Shown: positions 16,199-26,035 of the stretch, piece by piece
How the letters are laid out: every line of letters starts with the position of its first letter
Position numbering within the stretch: the stretch's first letter is position 1
Source: Thiosocius sp963736445
GTDB taxonomy: Bacteria; Pseudomonadota; Gammaproteobacteria; Chromatiales; Chromatiaceae
NCBI GenBank assembly: GCA_963736445.1
Contig: CAVTOY010000015.1
Span: forward strand, 62,001 to 126,000
Length of the DNA: 64,000 nt
Reading direction: 5' to 3'
Notes under the pieces: generated by a model
Told to the model about the DNA's origin: nothing
The model's database searches: none
The model's input: only the letters and a program-made list of their open reading frames with translations
Made by a program: the position numbers and the translations under genes

Positions 16199-17446
16199 TT
16201 ACCCAACCGTCGGCAACAAACCCATCCGCCAGTGTGGGAACATTGACGGAAAGTTCTTCGCCACTCGTCCCAACCAGTGCTCAGCACGTCGCCGATGACG
16301 GTTCAGCTTCTTGAACTTCCGCATTGCCCACCACACCAGTTTGGAGTTGATGTGCCTGAGTGTCATGTACATCTGGGAACGATAGAAACGACCATAATAG
16401 TTGATCCAACCCTGTATCTTGGCTCTGAACATCAGTGACAGGTCCTCGATGGACTTGTCACTGCGTTTGGGCATTTGCCAGCTTCTCACTTCCTGCCGAA
16501 TTGCCTTTCCCGCACTGTTGCTCATCGCCGGGCTGAAGTTGATGAAGTACTTTCCCCACCTGTTCTTTGATCGCCGGGCACGAAACGTATAGCCCAGAAA
16601 GTCAAAGCCCGTCACAGGATAAGTCCCTCTCCTATCTGCATCCTTGCAGTACACAATCTTCGTCTTTACCGGGTGCATCTCCAGGCCGCAATCCTGCAGC
16701 CGCTTCTCCAATGCCGCTCTCAGCTGTTCCGCTTGTGCCAGCGTTCGACAATGGGCAAGCCCATCATCAGCATATCGACACCACGGCGAATCGGGATATT
16801 CCCGATCCATCCACGCATCGAAGGCATAGTGCATGAACAGATTTGACAGCACTGGACTGATCACACCGCCTTGGGGTACTCCTCTTACACGTGCAACCAC
16901 ACTGCCATCTGACTGCTGTACCGGTGCTGTAATCCAGCGCTCAATATAGAGTAGAAGCCAGGGATTATCCGTGTGCCGTTTAACCGCCTTCATCAACAGG
17001 TGATGATCAATGTTGTCGAACAGTCCGCGGATGTCAAACTCCAGAACCCAGTCATAGCGCCAGCAACGCTCTCGCGTGACTGCCAACGCCTGATGGGCTG
17101 ACTTACCCGGCCTGTAGCCATAGGAGTCGCCGAGAAAATACGGCTCCACCAAGGGCTCAAACGACAATTTGGCCACCGTCTGGGCCACCCTGTCGGAAAC
17201 AGAGGGAATACCCAGCTTTCTTTCTCCACCGTCCTTTTTCGGTATCGCTACCGTTCGCGTCGGTGGCGGAAAGTAAGACCCTGAAGAGAGCCGATTCCAC
17301 AGCTTATAAAGGTTCCCCTTCAGTTTGAACTCAAATTGCTCTATCGTTTCACCATCGACACCTTCAGCGCCATCGTTGGCTTTTACCAATTCCCAGGCGC
17401 GCATCACTGCGTGCTTGGAAACCTTGAACGGTTTTGTTGTTTCCAT
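16199..17446 (-). CDS. Group II intron reverse transcriptase/maturase (inner intron)
   Basis: 415 residues from ATG 17446, chosen because GGGAGGAATTT precedes it; an in-frame start 36 bases upstream has no such site. RT motifs are intact: VDGETIEQFE, RKLGIPSVSDR, DIRGLFDNIDH, GVPQGGVISPVLSNLF and the catalytic YADD (RYADDGLAHC). The maturase domain (IQGWINYYGRFYRSQ) follows. There is no HNH endonuclease domain. It acts in splicing and retrohoming of its own intron and appears complete. Confidence 0.9.
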   Translation of the reverse strand: METTKPFKVSKHAVMRAWELVKANDGAEGVDGETIEQFEFKLKGNLYKLWNRLSSGSYFPPPTRTVAIPKKDGGERKLGIPSVSDRVAQTVAKLSFEPLVEPYFLGDSYGYRPGKSAHQALAVTRERCWRYDWVLEFDIRGLFDNIDHHLLMKAVKRHTDNPWLLLYIERWITAPVQQSDGSVVARVRGVPQGGVISPVLSNLFMHYAFDAWMDREYPDSPWCRYADDGLAHCRTLAQAEQLRAALEKRLQDCGLEMHPVKTKIVYCKDADRRGTYPVTGFDFLGYTFRARRSKNRWGKYFINFSPAMSNSAGKAIRQEVRSWQMPKRSDKSIEDLSLMFRAKIQGWINYYGRFYRSQMYMTLRHINSKLVWWAMRKFKKLNRHRRRAEHWLGRVAKNFPSMFPHWRMGLLPTVG

Positions 17447-18037
17447 AAATTCCTCCCGATCACTTACCGGTCGGCAGCTCAACGTTCTCTCTGCGCAAGA
17501 TCCGATCTGTGCGGTTGACCTACAAATCCAACTGAATAACTGACCCCCTTCGCTCCAGCGCCATTACAGCGCCTTCAACACTACTACGGGGCCATCCGCC
17601 CCTGTGCCTTGCATTGGTACTCTGGCTCTCGCAGGATCTCTACTTGAGCTTCTCCCTTAACATCAAGGCGACAGGTTCCCACGTTCCACACAAGCGCCTG
17701 TACCACGTTCATGCCTTCTTCATGCCGGCCGCCATCTGGGCAGTAAACAGGTCTCCCCCAGACTCATCCCGAGTTAACGACTACCCCTCGGTTTTGACGA
17801 CATCCCTACGCTTTCGACAAGTCAGCAAAGGTTCACTTACGTTCATCTCCGTGGTACCTACCTGACAGGGTCAAGCCCTGCCTTTTCCACAACGCTCACC
17901 ACCATGGCTCTTTACCATCGCAGCTTGTGGCGGTTTGAAGCCTCCTCCTGCAAGGCGGCTCCGAGGGGCCAAACCCTCATCACTTGTGCGACACGCACTG
18001 ACCGATGCTTACGCAGCAGTCAGTGCTCGTGGCACAC

Positions 18038-18842
18038 AGTCATCGGCAAAATTGACGATCCGGGCCTGAAGACGATCCTCCAGTCCCAACGTTTTCCACC
18101 CCAGCAGGAAACGGCGCATGTACAGGTTGCTGAGCAGCGGCGAGATCGGTGCCCCTTGCGGGATACCGCGCTTGCTATCCTTCGCCCGTGTGGTGCGTTT
18201 CCTTCGACCACGCCCGTCATCCTCTTCGACCGCCACCACCAGCCACTGCTTGATCAAAGCCAGGACGTGGCGATCACTGATCCGCCGCGCCACGCTCTGC
18301 ATCAGCTCAGCGTGTGGGATCGCGTCAAAGTAGCCTGACAGATCCGCATCAATGACGTCCGTGTAACCCGTGTTGAGCAACTTGTGGACATGGCGCACCG
18401 CATGATGGGCGTTGCGTCCTTCCCGATAGGCATACTGCGCCGGTTGCAGGTCGGCCTCGAAGATCGGTGACAGTACTAACACCGCCGCCGTCTGGACCAC
18501 CCGATCACGGATCGTGGGTATGCCTAACGGCCGCTGCTTGCCGTTCGGTTTGGGGATATAGACCCGGCGCACCGGACTCGCCCGGTAGCGCTTCTCCTTC
18601 AAGGCTTGCGCCCGCTCACCCAACCACCGCTCGACCCCGTACGCCTCGATCTGCGCGAAGTCCTCACCGTCTACCCCCGGCTTGCCCCCATTACTGCGGG
18701 CCAGCCGAAAGGCGTGGGCGAGAATGTCTCCCCGGTAGATCTTGTCGTACAGGGCATAGAAACGAAAATCGGGCGATTCCTTCGCTTTCGCATGAAGTGC
18801 CTGCTGAAGTTTCTTTAGCTTTTCCGGAGCTTATAGGCCCAT
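18038..18842 (-). pseudogene. Outer intron reverse transcriptase, N-terminal part
   Basis: It contains FRFYALYDKIYRGDILAHAF, GKPGVDGEDF, YIPKPNGKQRPLGIPTIRDR, DADLSGYFDAIPH, GIPQGAPISPLLSNLYMRR and ends in the catalytic RIVNFADD, where the inner intron is inserted. The likely original start ATG (18840-18842) is followed at codon 4 by TAA (18831-18833), so the gene also carries a nonsense mutation unless a later start is used. It is in frame with the C-terminal part at 15601-16121. Confidence 0.85.
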
Positions 18843-19386
18843 GCCAGTCTCCTCTACCTCACTTCTTTTAACACTGCCCTCGAACTGAGGCCCCTTCCCT
18901 CCACCGGCATTACCCGGCCTCAACGGTAATACGGGCCTCCCGCCACCCCAGTCGGCCCGGCCTGGCCCTCGCGGGTTGCCGGTTGGCGCACACGCTACGC
19001 CTCCATCTGGGGCTTCCCGTGTTGCGTCGTTCTCCCTTGTACATGCATGCCGTCGCCACTACCCCGGCGGAACCACTGGGTGCGTTCATCGCTCGCTTCC
19101 CCAGCAACAGCGGCCTTCCCCGAATTACAGGCGGGTCGGCTTCCGCATTGCCCTTTTCGAGGCCTGCTCAGCGTTCACTACTCGTTCGGCCTGCATGCTC
19201 GCCAAGTCACTAAATGACCTTCTACATCGAAGGCTTCGACTGCTTCGTTACCTCCACAGCCGCTCCGATTGCTACCGGCTGGAGCGATAGATGCCGGGTG
19301 GGAATCTCACCCACTGAGAGAACGCGCCTTTTCACGGCGCACTGCAATATGCAGGCTAGCGTCCAGCGCGGTTATCGCGCCAGTTT

Positions 19387-19414
19387 AAAAAGCGCCGCTC
19401 ACGCGGCGCTTTTT
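19387..19414. terminator. Bidirectional rho-independent terminator
   Basis: AAAAAGCGCCGC - TCAC - GCGGCGCTTTTT forms a perfect 12-bp stem with A and T runs on both sides. It ends the aspartic-protease transcript on the minus strand and shields it from the intron-bearing element. Confidence 0.9.
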
Positions 19415-19419
19415 CTTTC

Positions 19420-19953
19420 TTAACGTGGCTGACGGAGGATCAACTGATCATCGCGCTGCGTGAATTCCAGCTGTTTGAGAAAACTCATTCCGAGCAGCAC
19501 CGGGCTGCCGGAAGGCATCGAAGGCACAATCGAGGCGCGCACCTCTTTTAGGTGGATGCTGCCCAGCCCCACCTGATCGAGCACTGTCTGCCATACCGCA
19601 ACCGGGCCATTGGCGGTCTGGCTGATGCCGCCGTTGCGTCTGTCCAGCGCCAATCGATCCGCCAGGGCCTCGGGGACCGCCACGTCAGTCGCACCGGTAT
19701 CGAGCAGGAAGGTCACGCGCCGACCATTGATCAGGCCATCGGCCACATAGTGACCTTGTACGTTGCGTTGCAGCACGACCTCCTCAGACCCGTCACTGCC
19801 GGTCTGGACCAGCGGCGTTGCATTGGGGTTGAGGCGTGATTCCAGGGCATCCTGAAACACCAGCGTCAATAGCACGAGCCCGGCGACCCATGCCATAAGC
19901 AGCATGGCACGGCCGGTGCGCTGGACCCCAGGCTGATCTGGCTGTCGTGGCAT
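19420..19953 (-). CDS. Membrane-anchored retropepsin-like aspartic protease (clan AA, TIGR02281 type)
   Basis: 177 residues. One N-terminal membrane helix (about 16-34) is followed by a periplasmic domain. The catalytic site is in VTFLLDTGATDVAVPEALA (DTG at about 105-107), and the second conserved block is GSPVLLGMSFLKQLEF. Retropepsin-like proteins carry one DTG and work as dimers. The substrate is unknown. ATG at 19953. The gene is divergent from the DsbA-like gene. Confidence 0.88.
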   Translation of the reverse strand: MPRQPDQPGVQRTGRAMLLMAWVAGLVLLTLVFQDALESRLNPNATPLVQTGSDGSEEVVLQRNVQGHYVADGLINGRRVTFLLDTGATDVAVPEALADRLALDRRNGGISQTANGPVAVWQTVLDQVGLGSIHLKEVRASIVPSMPSGSPVLLGMSFLKQLEFTQRDDQLILRQPR

Positions 19954-20039
19954 CGACTTGTTACCTTATGACATCCACCAATTCTCTTGGAGCGGGTCTT
20001 GTCGATGAAGTTCAGGCCGATCGATTCTCGGGCGAACGC

Positions 20040-20669
20040 ATGACGACAGTTTGCCAGCTGATCTATATCCACGACCCCATGTGCAGCTGGTGCTGGGGTT
20101 TCCGACCCACCTTCGAGCAACTGTGCGCAAGCCTACCCCGGCAGGTGTCGGTCACGCGCCTGCTCGGTGGGCTCGCTCCCGACAACGACCAGCCGATGTC
20201 GGCCGATATGCAGATACGACTGCAACAGACCTGGCGGCGTATCCGGCAACGCATCCCGGGGACACGGTTCAATTTCGACTTCTGGCAGGTCTGCGATCCG
20301 CGGCGCAGCACCTGGCCAGCCTGCCGCGCAGTAATCGCCGCACGCGAATTCGATAGGGCGCTCGAAACGGCGATGATCACTGCGATTCAGCATGCGTACT
20401 ACGTGGAGGCCAGGAACCCATCGGATAGCAATACCTTGGTTTCGCTTGCAGAGCATCTGGGCATCGACGGCATGGCATTTGCTCAGCGCCTTGAAGCGCC
20501 GGAGACTCGAGCGACGCTCGCCGATGAGATCGCGCAGGCACGCGGTATGGGCGCCGACAGTTTCCCGAACTTGCGTCTGCAGATCGGCGATAGCCTGTGG
20601 CCCGTGCCGCTGGACTATACGGACGCGGGCGCTATGTCGGCGGCCATCCAGGTCCTGACCGAGGCCTGA
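20040..20669 (+). CDS. DsbA-family thioredoxin-fold protein (FrnE-like)
   Basis: 209 residues from ATG 20040; an in-frame ATG at 19968 would add 24. The N-terminus has YIHDPMCSWCWGF, the CxxC active site of DsbA/FrnE-type cytosolic thiol oxidoreductases. The helical insertion and the C-terminal GADSFPNLRLQI (a cis-Pro region) fit the family. No signal peptide is seen. It may catalyse thiol-disulfide exchange in the cytosol. Confidence 0.85.
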   Translation: MTTVCQLIYIHDPMCSWCWGFRPTFEQLCASLPRQVSVTRLLGGLAPDNDQPMSADMQIRLQQTWRRIRQRIPGTRFNFDFWQVCDPRRSTWPACRAVIAAREFDRALETAMITAIQHAYYVEARNPSDSNTLVSLAEHLGIDGMAFAQRLEAPETRATLADEIAQARGMGADSFPNLRLQIGDSLWPVPLDYTDAGAMSAAIQVLTEA

Positions 20670-20714
20670 TCGATCCACTGTCAAAGAAAACCGGGCGCAG
20701 CCTCGTTCTGCCGT

Positions 20715-21404
20715 TTACCGCAGCGGGGGGTACGCGTAGCCCGGGGGCGACATGCCGCGCTGGTACATGGGCATGGGCGGAGCCATCGGCCGCATTCGAC
20801 GCATCTCGCGTTGTTGCATGTCACGCATCAGCTGGCGGCGGTAATGCACTATGGCGCTCTGTCCATTGGCCGCGACATCGTACACCTTCCACTGCTCGCG
20901 CTGCCGATACAGCCGGAAGTCGAGACGTGCGGGATAGGTTCCGGGGTTGAGGATCGCAACGGAAACAAGCGCGGTACGGCCGTCATTGCCGGCGCGCGGT
21001 GGCAAGAAACGCACCTGCTGGTCATCGTAGCCCTCCAGTTTTTGCGCCATCTTGGTCAGGAAGGTGCGCTTGATGTCCTCGGCCATTACCTGACGTCGCG
21101 GTGCATCGAGGTTCTCATAGAGCCGGCCGCCGGCCGACTTCGCCATGTAGTCGAAATCGAAATAAGGCGCGATCTCGCTATCTAGAAAGGCGGCCAGCGT
21201 CTCGGCCGAGGGTCTTGTCTCAGCGTTCAGAAAAGCCAGCAGCCTGTCGACCCCGGCGCGCAGCACCAGTGCGGGATTTTCTGGCGGCGCGACCGCCAGA
21301 GGCCCACGCACATCCGGAACGGGTGTCGATTCATACTGCGGCACGGCCTGCGCGCCGCCCATCAAAAACAGGGCACCCACCAGCAGCCATTGCACTGATT
21401 TCAT
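20715..21404 (-). CDS. MlaC-like phospholipid-transport substrate-binding protein
   Basis: 229 residues with a signal peptide (1-20, ending AQA); ATG 21404 is preceded by GGGAGG. The body (FLDSEIAPYFDFDYMAKSAGG, VMAEDIKRTFLTKMAQKL, VRFLPPRAGNDGRTALVSVA) matches MlaC/Ttg2D, which carries phospholipids between outer and inner membranes. An Arg/Met/Pro-rich tail (about 195-229) is not typical of MlaC. The mlaD, mlaE and mlaF genes are not adjacent, so this is an orphan copy. Confidence 0.85.
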   Translation of the reverse strand: MKSVQWLLVGALFLMGGAQAVPQYESTPVPDVRGPLAVAPPENPALVLRAGVDRLLAFLNAETRPSAETLAAFLDSEIAPYFDFDYMAKSAGGRLYENLDAPRRQVMAEDIKRTFLTKMAQKLEGYDDQQVRFLPPRAGNDGRTALVSVAILNPGTYPARLDFRLYRQREQWKVYDVAANGQSAIVHYRRQLMRDMQQREMRRMRPMAPPMPMYQRGMSPPGYAYPPLR

Positions 21405-21522
21405 TGTTGTCCTCCCAAGTTGAATTTTCATCGGAAGCTTCCCTCGAGCTTTGCGGCGCAGCCGCGGCGATCGTTGCAGAGGTTGCCAAGCCGCGTCGCT
21501 GATTGCAATGCGGAGACTCCAG

Positions 21523-23679
21523 TCAGGTGGTGATTTTGCGATAGATGTCGGAGACCTTGAGCGGCAGCTTGGCGACATCATCCAAGACAGTGTAATTGGC
21601 GGCGCCGTACATGTGTGGCAGATAGTCCTGTCCCTCACGATCGATAGTGATGCAATAGGCGTGAATTCCTTCACGACGGGCCTCGAAGAGCGCTTGGCGG
21701 GTGTCTTCGATGCCGTACTCGCCCCGATACTCCAGGTCGTAGTCGTCGGGTTTGCCGTCGGACAGGGTGACCAGCAGTTTGGTACGCGCCTCGATCTGCT
21801 TGAGCTTATGCACCAGATGGCGGATCGGCGCGCCCATGCGCGTGTAATCCTTGGGCTCGATGCCACAAACCCGGCCGATGACCAGGTCGTCCCAGGGATC
21901 ATCAAAATCCTTCACGCGGAAGGCCTCGCAGCGCTTGCGGGTCCAGCCGGAGAAACCATAGATGGCATAGCGATCACCTAGGGTATTCAAAGCCTCGGCC
22001 AACAAGATCAGCGCCTCCCGCTCTGCCTCGTTGATCCATCCGCGGGTGGAGCCGGACATGTCGATCATGAACATCACGGCGATATTGCGCTCCTCCTTGT
22101 GCATGCGGGTAAACAGGCGATCGGTCATTTCCAACCCCATACGTACATCACCCCAGGCCTCGACCAGGGCATCGATGTCGACGTCATCCCCATCGCTTTG
22201 CCGCCTGAGCATTCGGTCCTCGCCGCGCAGGATCTCGAAGGTGCGACGCAGCGAGCGCACGAAGCCGGCGTACTTACCTAGGGTGGCGTGATAGAACGCG
22301 GTATCGCCGGGTGCGACATCGACCTCCCGCAGCACGCACCAGTTTTTCTTGTGCGCCTGGCGGGCGACATCCCATTCGTTGTAGAGAAACGCCCCTTCTT
22401 CATGGTAAGTGCCCCCCCATACCTCCTCGGGGTTGAGCGACTGCTCCTCTGCCAGGCTGGCGTCGTATTCGCCTTCGCCCGCAGGCGTCAGGTACTCGGG
22501 AGGGATATCACCCAGATCGAGCAGGATTGAAACGAGTTGCTCACGTACCCTGTCGGGTATCGGAAGCGGTTGTTCGGCGAGGGTGACCTCGATTTGCAGC
22601 GGGCTGGATTGCTCAGAGTCCTGGGTTTCCTGCAGCTCGAACTGCGACGGCGGCGCCTGATCCAGGCGACTTTCCACGATCTCTTCCGCAATCACGCGCA
22701 GACTCTCGCGCAACCGGGCCTTGTCACGCGCGATGCGTCGCAGTCGCGCGGACCAGGCCGCCTCGGGGTTCAGGCCGCCCTGATAGCAACGCTGCGGCGG
22801 CGCACCGGCCTCGTAGAGCCGCTCGATCCAGTGCAGGCTGTCTTGGACGGTGGCCTCGCCGCGTGCGAGATCACGCGCCGCCTGCTGCCAGGCGTCTGAC
22901 AGCGGCGCATCACCCAGAACGGCGCTCACTGCCCGCATCCGCCGAAACAGCCCGGGCAACTCGACCGCTATGCGCGTGTCGAGGCGCAGGGTCTCGAGCG
23001 CCCGGAATACCGCCAGCGCCCGTTCGCTGTCCGCGAATGCACCACAGAACTCGGCAAGGTTCACATTCAGGGTGCCGTATCGGGTCTGAGCCCAGAGTTG
23101 CGTCGCAATCGCTTTGAACAGTTGGAAATTGTCAGCCCGGTTGTCGAGGCGAGCGATGATCTCGGGCAGATAGATAACCTCGCCATCGGTCCACGCAAAC
23201 TCGCCGGGCTCGATCTTGAGACGTCGCCCCTCCAGGCCCTGCAGAAAGGGGAGGAGAATCGGCACGGCGTCTTCATAGAGCGAGCCCGCGGCACGCTGGT
23301 GACCAACTGCCAAGAAGCCTTCGAGGTCGCGGATGACCGCCATCGCCGACTGCAGGCCGGATTTGTCATAGCTGTCCATCGCATACAAACACCATGCGGA
23401 GACAACCTCCGGCTCTACACCGAGCAGCGCCTCTTTGGCGCGGTTGGCGAATTGAAACGCCAGTTCGGTGTTGGTGGCGGCGGCACGGCGCGTCCATTCG
23501 AGGACGAAGTCCTGGCGATCACGTGGCATCCCCGCCAGTACCGCCGCCAGCTCATCGGTGCGGATGAACGTGAACTCGGCCTCGAGGTAGTCCTCGAGAC
23601 GCGAGACGATAGTGGTGGCGTCGAGGGGCTGTCGGCTCAAGGGCAGTGGCTGTTTGTGGTCCGCCGGAAGCGCGGACAT
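21523..23679 (-). CDS. cbbO: CbbO/NorD-type VWA-domain protein (RuBisCO activase partner)
   Basis: 718 residues. The C-terminal von Willebrand A domain has an intact MIDAS motif, MIDMSGST (about 538-545), plus the conserved LLVTLSDGKPDDY. CbbO binds RuBisCO and works with the AAA+ ring CbbQ to remove inhibitory sugar phosphates. NorD has the same layout, but no nitric-oxide reductase gene is nearby and the organism looks autotrophic, so CbbO is preferred. The partner cbbQ is on the same strand but about 4.3 kb away, which is unusual. Confidence 0.82.
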   Translation of the reverse strand: MSALPADHKQPLPLSRQPLDATTIVSRLEDYLEAEFTFIRTDELAAVLAGMPRDRQDFVLEWTRRAAATNTELAFQFANRAKEALLGVEPEVVSAWCLYAMDSYDKSGLQSAMAVIRDLEGFLAVGHQRAAGSLYEDAVPILLPFLQGLEGRRLKIEPGEFAWTDGEVIYLPEIIARLDNRADNFQLFKAIATQLWAQTRYGTLNVNLAEFCGAFADSERALAVFRALETLRLDTRIAVELPGLFRRMRAVSAVLGDAPLSDAWQQAARDLARGEATVQDSLHWIERLYEAGAPPQRCYQGGLNPEAAWSARLRRIARDKARLRESLRVIAEEIVESRLDQAPPSQFELQETQDSEQSSPLQIEVTLAEQPLPIPDRVREQLVSILLDLGDIPPEYLTPAGEGEYDASLAEEQSLNPEEVWGGTYHEEGAFLYNEWDVARQAHKKNWCVLREVDVAPGDTAFYHATLGKYAGFVRSLRRTFEILRGEDRMLRRQSDGDDVDIDALVEAWGDVRMGLEMTDRLFTRMHKEERNIAVMFMIDMSGSTRGWINEAEREALILLAEALNTLGDRYAIYGFSGWTRKRCEAFRVKDFDDPWDDLVIGRVCGIEPKDYTRMGAPIRHLVHKLKQIEARTKLLVTLSDGKPDDYDLEYRGEYGIEDTRQALFEARREGIHAYCITIDREGQDYLPHMYGAANYTVLDDVAKLPLKVSDIYRKITT

Positions 23680-23758
23680 GCGGGAACTCTATCAACAACT
23701 CAGCGTGAGCACGACCTCCAGGCGAACGCCGTTGTCGCGCCGCAAGGCATCCGGGCAT

Positions 23759-26035
23759 TCACGCACGCCGATCGGCGGGAAACTGGGTGACGTTATCGAA
23801 CGGCACTCTGCTGCGGTTGGCCTTTTGCGACGGCTTACCCATCAGATAACCCTGGCCGCGCACGAAGCCAGCGGCGCGCGCTGCATCGAGAGTGGCATCG
23901 TCTTCGATACCCTCGGCGACCAACTGATGCCCCGAATCGCGAATCATCTGGGCAAGGTGAGTGACCATATTGCGCTGCGTCTCATCCTGCAGCCCCTGGA
24001 CGAGGGTGATGTCGAACTTGACCACGTCGACCGGCATGCTGGCAAGGTAGCGTACCGAAGAATAGCCACTGCCGAAGTCATCCAGTGCGATCTCAAACCC
24101 CCGTTGCCGTAACTCAGTCAGATTGTCATTGGCAAGTCCGATCTGGGTGATCAACGCCGTCTCGGTCACCTCGAGCATCACCCGATAGTCTTTCAGCAAC
24201 GGCTGGAGTTCGCTCAACCAGGTGCACACCTGCTCATGCACCACCGTCGGCCCAGACAGATTGATCGAGACCCCGGTGCCAGGTTGCAGCCTGCCCTCAC
24301 GCAGATCCGTCAGCACGCGGCCTATCACAGCACGGTCCAGTTCGACCTCGAGGCGGCGCGCCTCCACCACAGGAAAAATGTTCGACGGCTGAATCAGTTC
24401 TCCATCCTGGTTTATGCGCACCAGCGCCTCATAGTGGCAGATAGTGCCGTCATTCAGATCGACGATCGGCTGATAAAACATCGTCAATCCCGTACCATAA
24501 ATCACGGCATCGTATACCGCCATGTTGACCCAACTCGAGAACAGGCCCTCGGAATCGCGGGCCAATGCCTCGGTGAACATCACGACATTGGCGTGGCCCG
24601 GGCGCTTGGCGCGGAACATCGCAACATCTGCCTTCCAATGCAGCGTCTGCAGGTCGTCGAGATCGTCAACCCGCGCATTTGCCAGCCCGGCGCTGATTCT
24701 CAGGGGTTCGCGTATCCCAAGCTTGCCGAAATCGTAGCCGACGATCTTTTCATGACAGCGCTCTGCAATACGCAGGGCCGAAGGCTCGTCGCAGTCGAGC
24801 AATACCACCGCAAACTCATCACCACCAATTCGGAAGAGCTCTTCGCCGCGGCGCAGCACCGAGTTGATACGGCTGGCGATTACCTTGAGAACCTGATCGC
24901 CGATGCTGTGGCCATAAGAGTCGTTGATTGCCTTGAAGTGGTTGACGTCGAACAGGGCGAAGCAGACACCCAGGTCTCGATCGCCCAGGACTTTGGGCAG
25001 GTTCTGCATGAACTCATCGAAGGCACGTCGGTTCTTTGCGCCCGTCAGCGCATCGTGATGCGCCATTGCCCAGAGTTCCTGGCTCTTCTCCTCAAGGCTG
25101 GTATGCACATCGGTCAGCTGATTCTGGTACGCGTTCAGCGATTCGCGAATTTTCTCCATCTCGGCGATCGGCAATACCCCCCCCAGCGAGTCGAGCGTCA
25201 GCCCCCCCGGGCTGTCTTTTAGTCGATCGATATGCGCCGATATCGCGCGCAGCGGACGCACGATCAAAAAAACCAGGGTGGGGAACAGCAGCAGCGCAAA
25301 CACCCCCAAGACCACGCTCAGATTCAGGATCGCACCCGACAACATCGCGGTCACCGCCTCATCCATCGGATTGTCGCGCAGTTCGAAACGCACTGTAGAT
25401 TGCAGCTCCGGCCAGGTAAGGCTTGTCCCGTTGCCATCGGCAAACTCAATGGTGCGCGGGTTCACGTAGCGATACGCATGCCGCTCGCGGATCTGATCGA
25501 CGAAGCGAATACGCATGCCTACATAGCCCCGCGGCCCCTGACCGATTGCACCGCTACGCCCGAAAACCGGGCGGAAAACCAACAAGGTCGGTTCGCTCGA
25601 GGAATAATCGACATAGGCAGGAGGGGGCGGTGTGGCTACCTGGTGCGGCATCGCTTTGTGGCCCAGCTCGGCCAACGCGAGACCCTCGCGGTCATACACT
25701 TCGGCGTCGACCGCCTCGCCCGGCAGATAATCGGTATTCTGCAGGCGGTGATCGCGCCAGAAGGCATAGTGGCGCGGCGACCGCAGCTGTTGGCCAACCT
25801 CTTCCCATGCGGCGAACCGCTCGATCGTACGCTCGGCATCCTGGCGGAGATAGTCCATGACTTCACCGATCTCTTCGCGTGCGGCGGCCAGACTGGTGGC
25901 CTGCATTTCACCGCGCACGCGCTGGAATTCGCTGTAGGTGAAGGCGCCATAGCCCAAGAAGGTGAGCAGCACCAGAGCGACCATGATGACTGCATAGCTG
26001 CTGATCGACAAACCACGCTGGGACCTAGCCTGCAT
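23759..26035 (-). CDS. Membrane GGDEF-EAL cyclic-di-GMP enzyme with periplasmic sensor
   Basis: 758 residues. A membrane helix (about 13-33) is followed by a CHASE4-like periplasmic domain (about 35-215), a second helix (about 220-250) and a HAMP-like linker. The GGDEF domain has intact RIGGDEF. The EAL domain has YEALVRI, SINLSG, EVTETALI, DDFGSGYSS and AEGIED, so both synthesis and hydrolysis of c-di-GMP are possible. The ATG at 26035 lies inside the end of a family A repeat, whose GGTGAG serves as ribosome site; a TTG eight codons later is an alternative. It lies between cbbO and cbbQ, where it is probably an intruder. Confidence 0.88.
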   Translation of the reverse strand: MQARSQRGLSISSYAVIMVALVLLTFLGYGAFTYSEFQRVRGEMQATSLAAAREEIGEVMDYLRQDAERTIERFAAWEEVGQQLRSPRHYAFWRDHRLQNTDYLPGEAVDAEVYDREGLALAELGHKAMPHQVATPPPPAYVDYSSSEPTLLVFRPVFGRSGAIGQGPRGYVGMRIRFVDQIRERHAYRYVNPRTIEFADGNGTSLTWPELQSTVRFELRDNPMDEAVTAMLSGAILNLSVVLGVFALLLFPTLVFLIVRPLRAISAHIDRLKDSPGGLTLDSLGGVLPIAEMEKIRESLNAYQNQLTDVHTSLEEKSQELWAMAHHDALTGAKNRRAFDEFMQNLPKVLGDRDLGVCFALFDVNHFKAINDSYGHSIGDQVLKVIASRINSVLRRGEELFRIGGDEFAVVLLDCDEPSALRIAERCHEKIVGYDFGKLGIREPLRISAGLANARVDDLDDLQTLHWKADVAMFRAKRPGHANVVMFTEALARDSEGLFSSWVNMAVYDAVIYGTGLTMFYQPIVDLNDGTICHYEALVRINQDGELIQPSNIFPVVEARRLEVELDRAVIGRVLTDLREGRLQPGTGVSINLSGPTVVHEQVCTWLSELQPLLKDYRVMLEVTETALITQIGLANDNLTELRQRGFEIALDDFGSGYSSVRYLASMPVDVVKFDITLVQGLQDETQRNMVTHLAQMIRDSGHQLVAEGIEDDATLDAARAAGFVRGQGYLMGKPSQKANRSRVPFDNVTQFPADRRA

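Larger units (their letters stand above)
16122..18037 (-). mobile_element. Inner group II intron inserted in the outer reverse-transcriptase gene
   Basis: The proposed 5' end, GTGTG, is at 18037. Domain V (34 nt) is at 16162-16195 (GAGCGCAGTG...CTGCGTTC), followed by a domain VI hairpin with a bulged CTA holding the likely branch A. Ending the intron at 16122 joins GATGACT to TTGTCATT and restores the outer ORF through its FADD active site. That end reads CC rather than the usual AY, so the 3' boundary may be off by a few bases. The length is about 1.9 kb. Confidence 0.75.
15480..19342 (-). mobile_element. Outer group II intron (interrupted)
   Basis: The 5' end GTGCGCCGTG is at 19342. Domain V (35 nt, 15556-15590) has the typical GAGC...GGAAAT...GGTGC shape. 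The intron encodes a reverse transcriptase of the maturase type, now split by a second intron. The exact 3' boundary is not resolved: domain VI is not clear from the sequence, and I place the end near 15480 only approximately. The 18843-19342 part is intron RNA (domains I-IV) without genes. Confidence 0.75.
15202..19359 (-). mobile_element. Inverted-repeat element disrupted by nested group II introns
   Basis: The ends are CTAGCCTGCATATTGCA (15202-15218) and TGCAATATGCAGGCTAG (19343-19359), exact inverted repeats that share the CTAGCCTGCATAT core with the family A repeats. The right repeat is immediately followed on the minus strand by GTGCG, the start of a group II intron. Without the introns the element would be roughly 250-350 bp. 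It contains a CATAGC-CGTA-GCTATG hairpin (15279-15294). Confidence 0.75.

Noticed and set aside
21405..21905. Long N-terminal extension of the MlaC-like frame
   Set aside because: It overlaps the end of cbbO in another frame, and the real protein has a signal peptide and a GGGAGG site at 21404.
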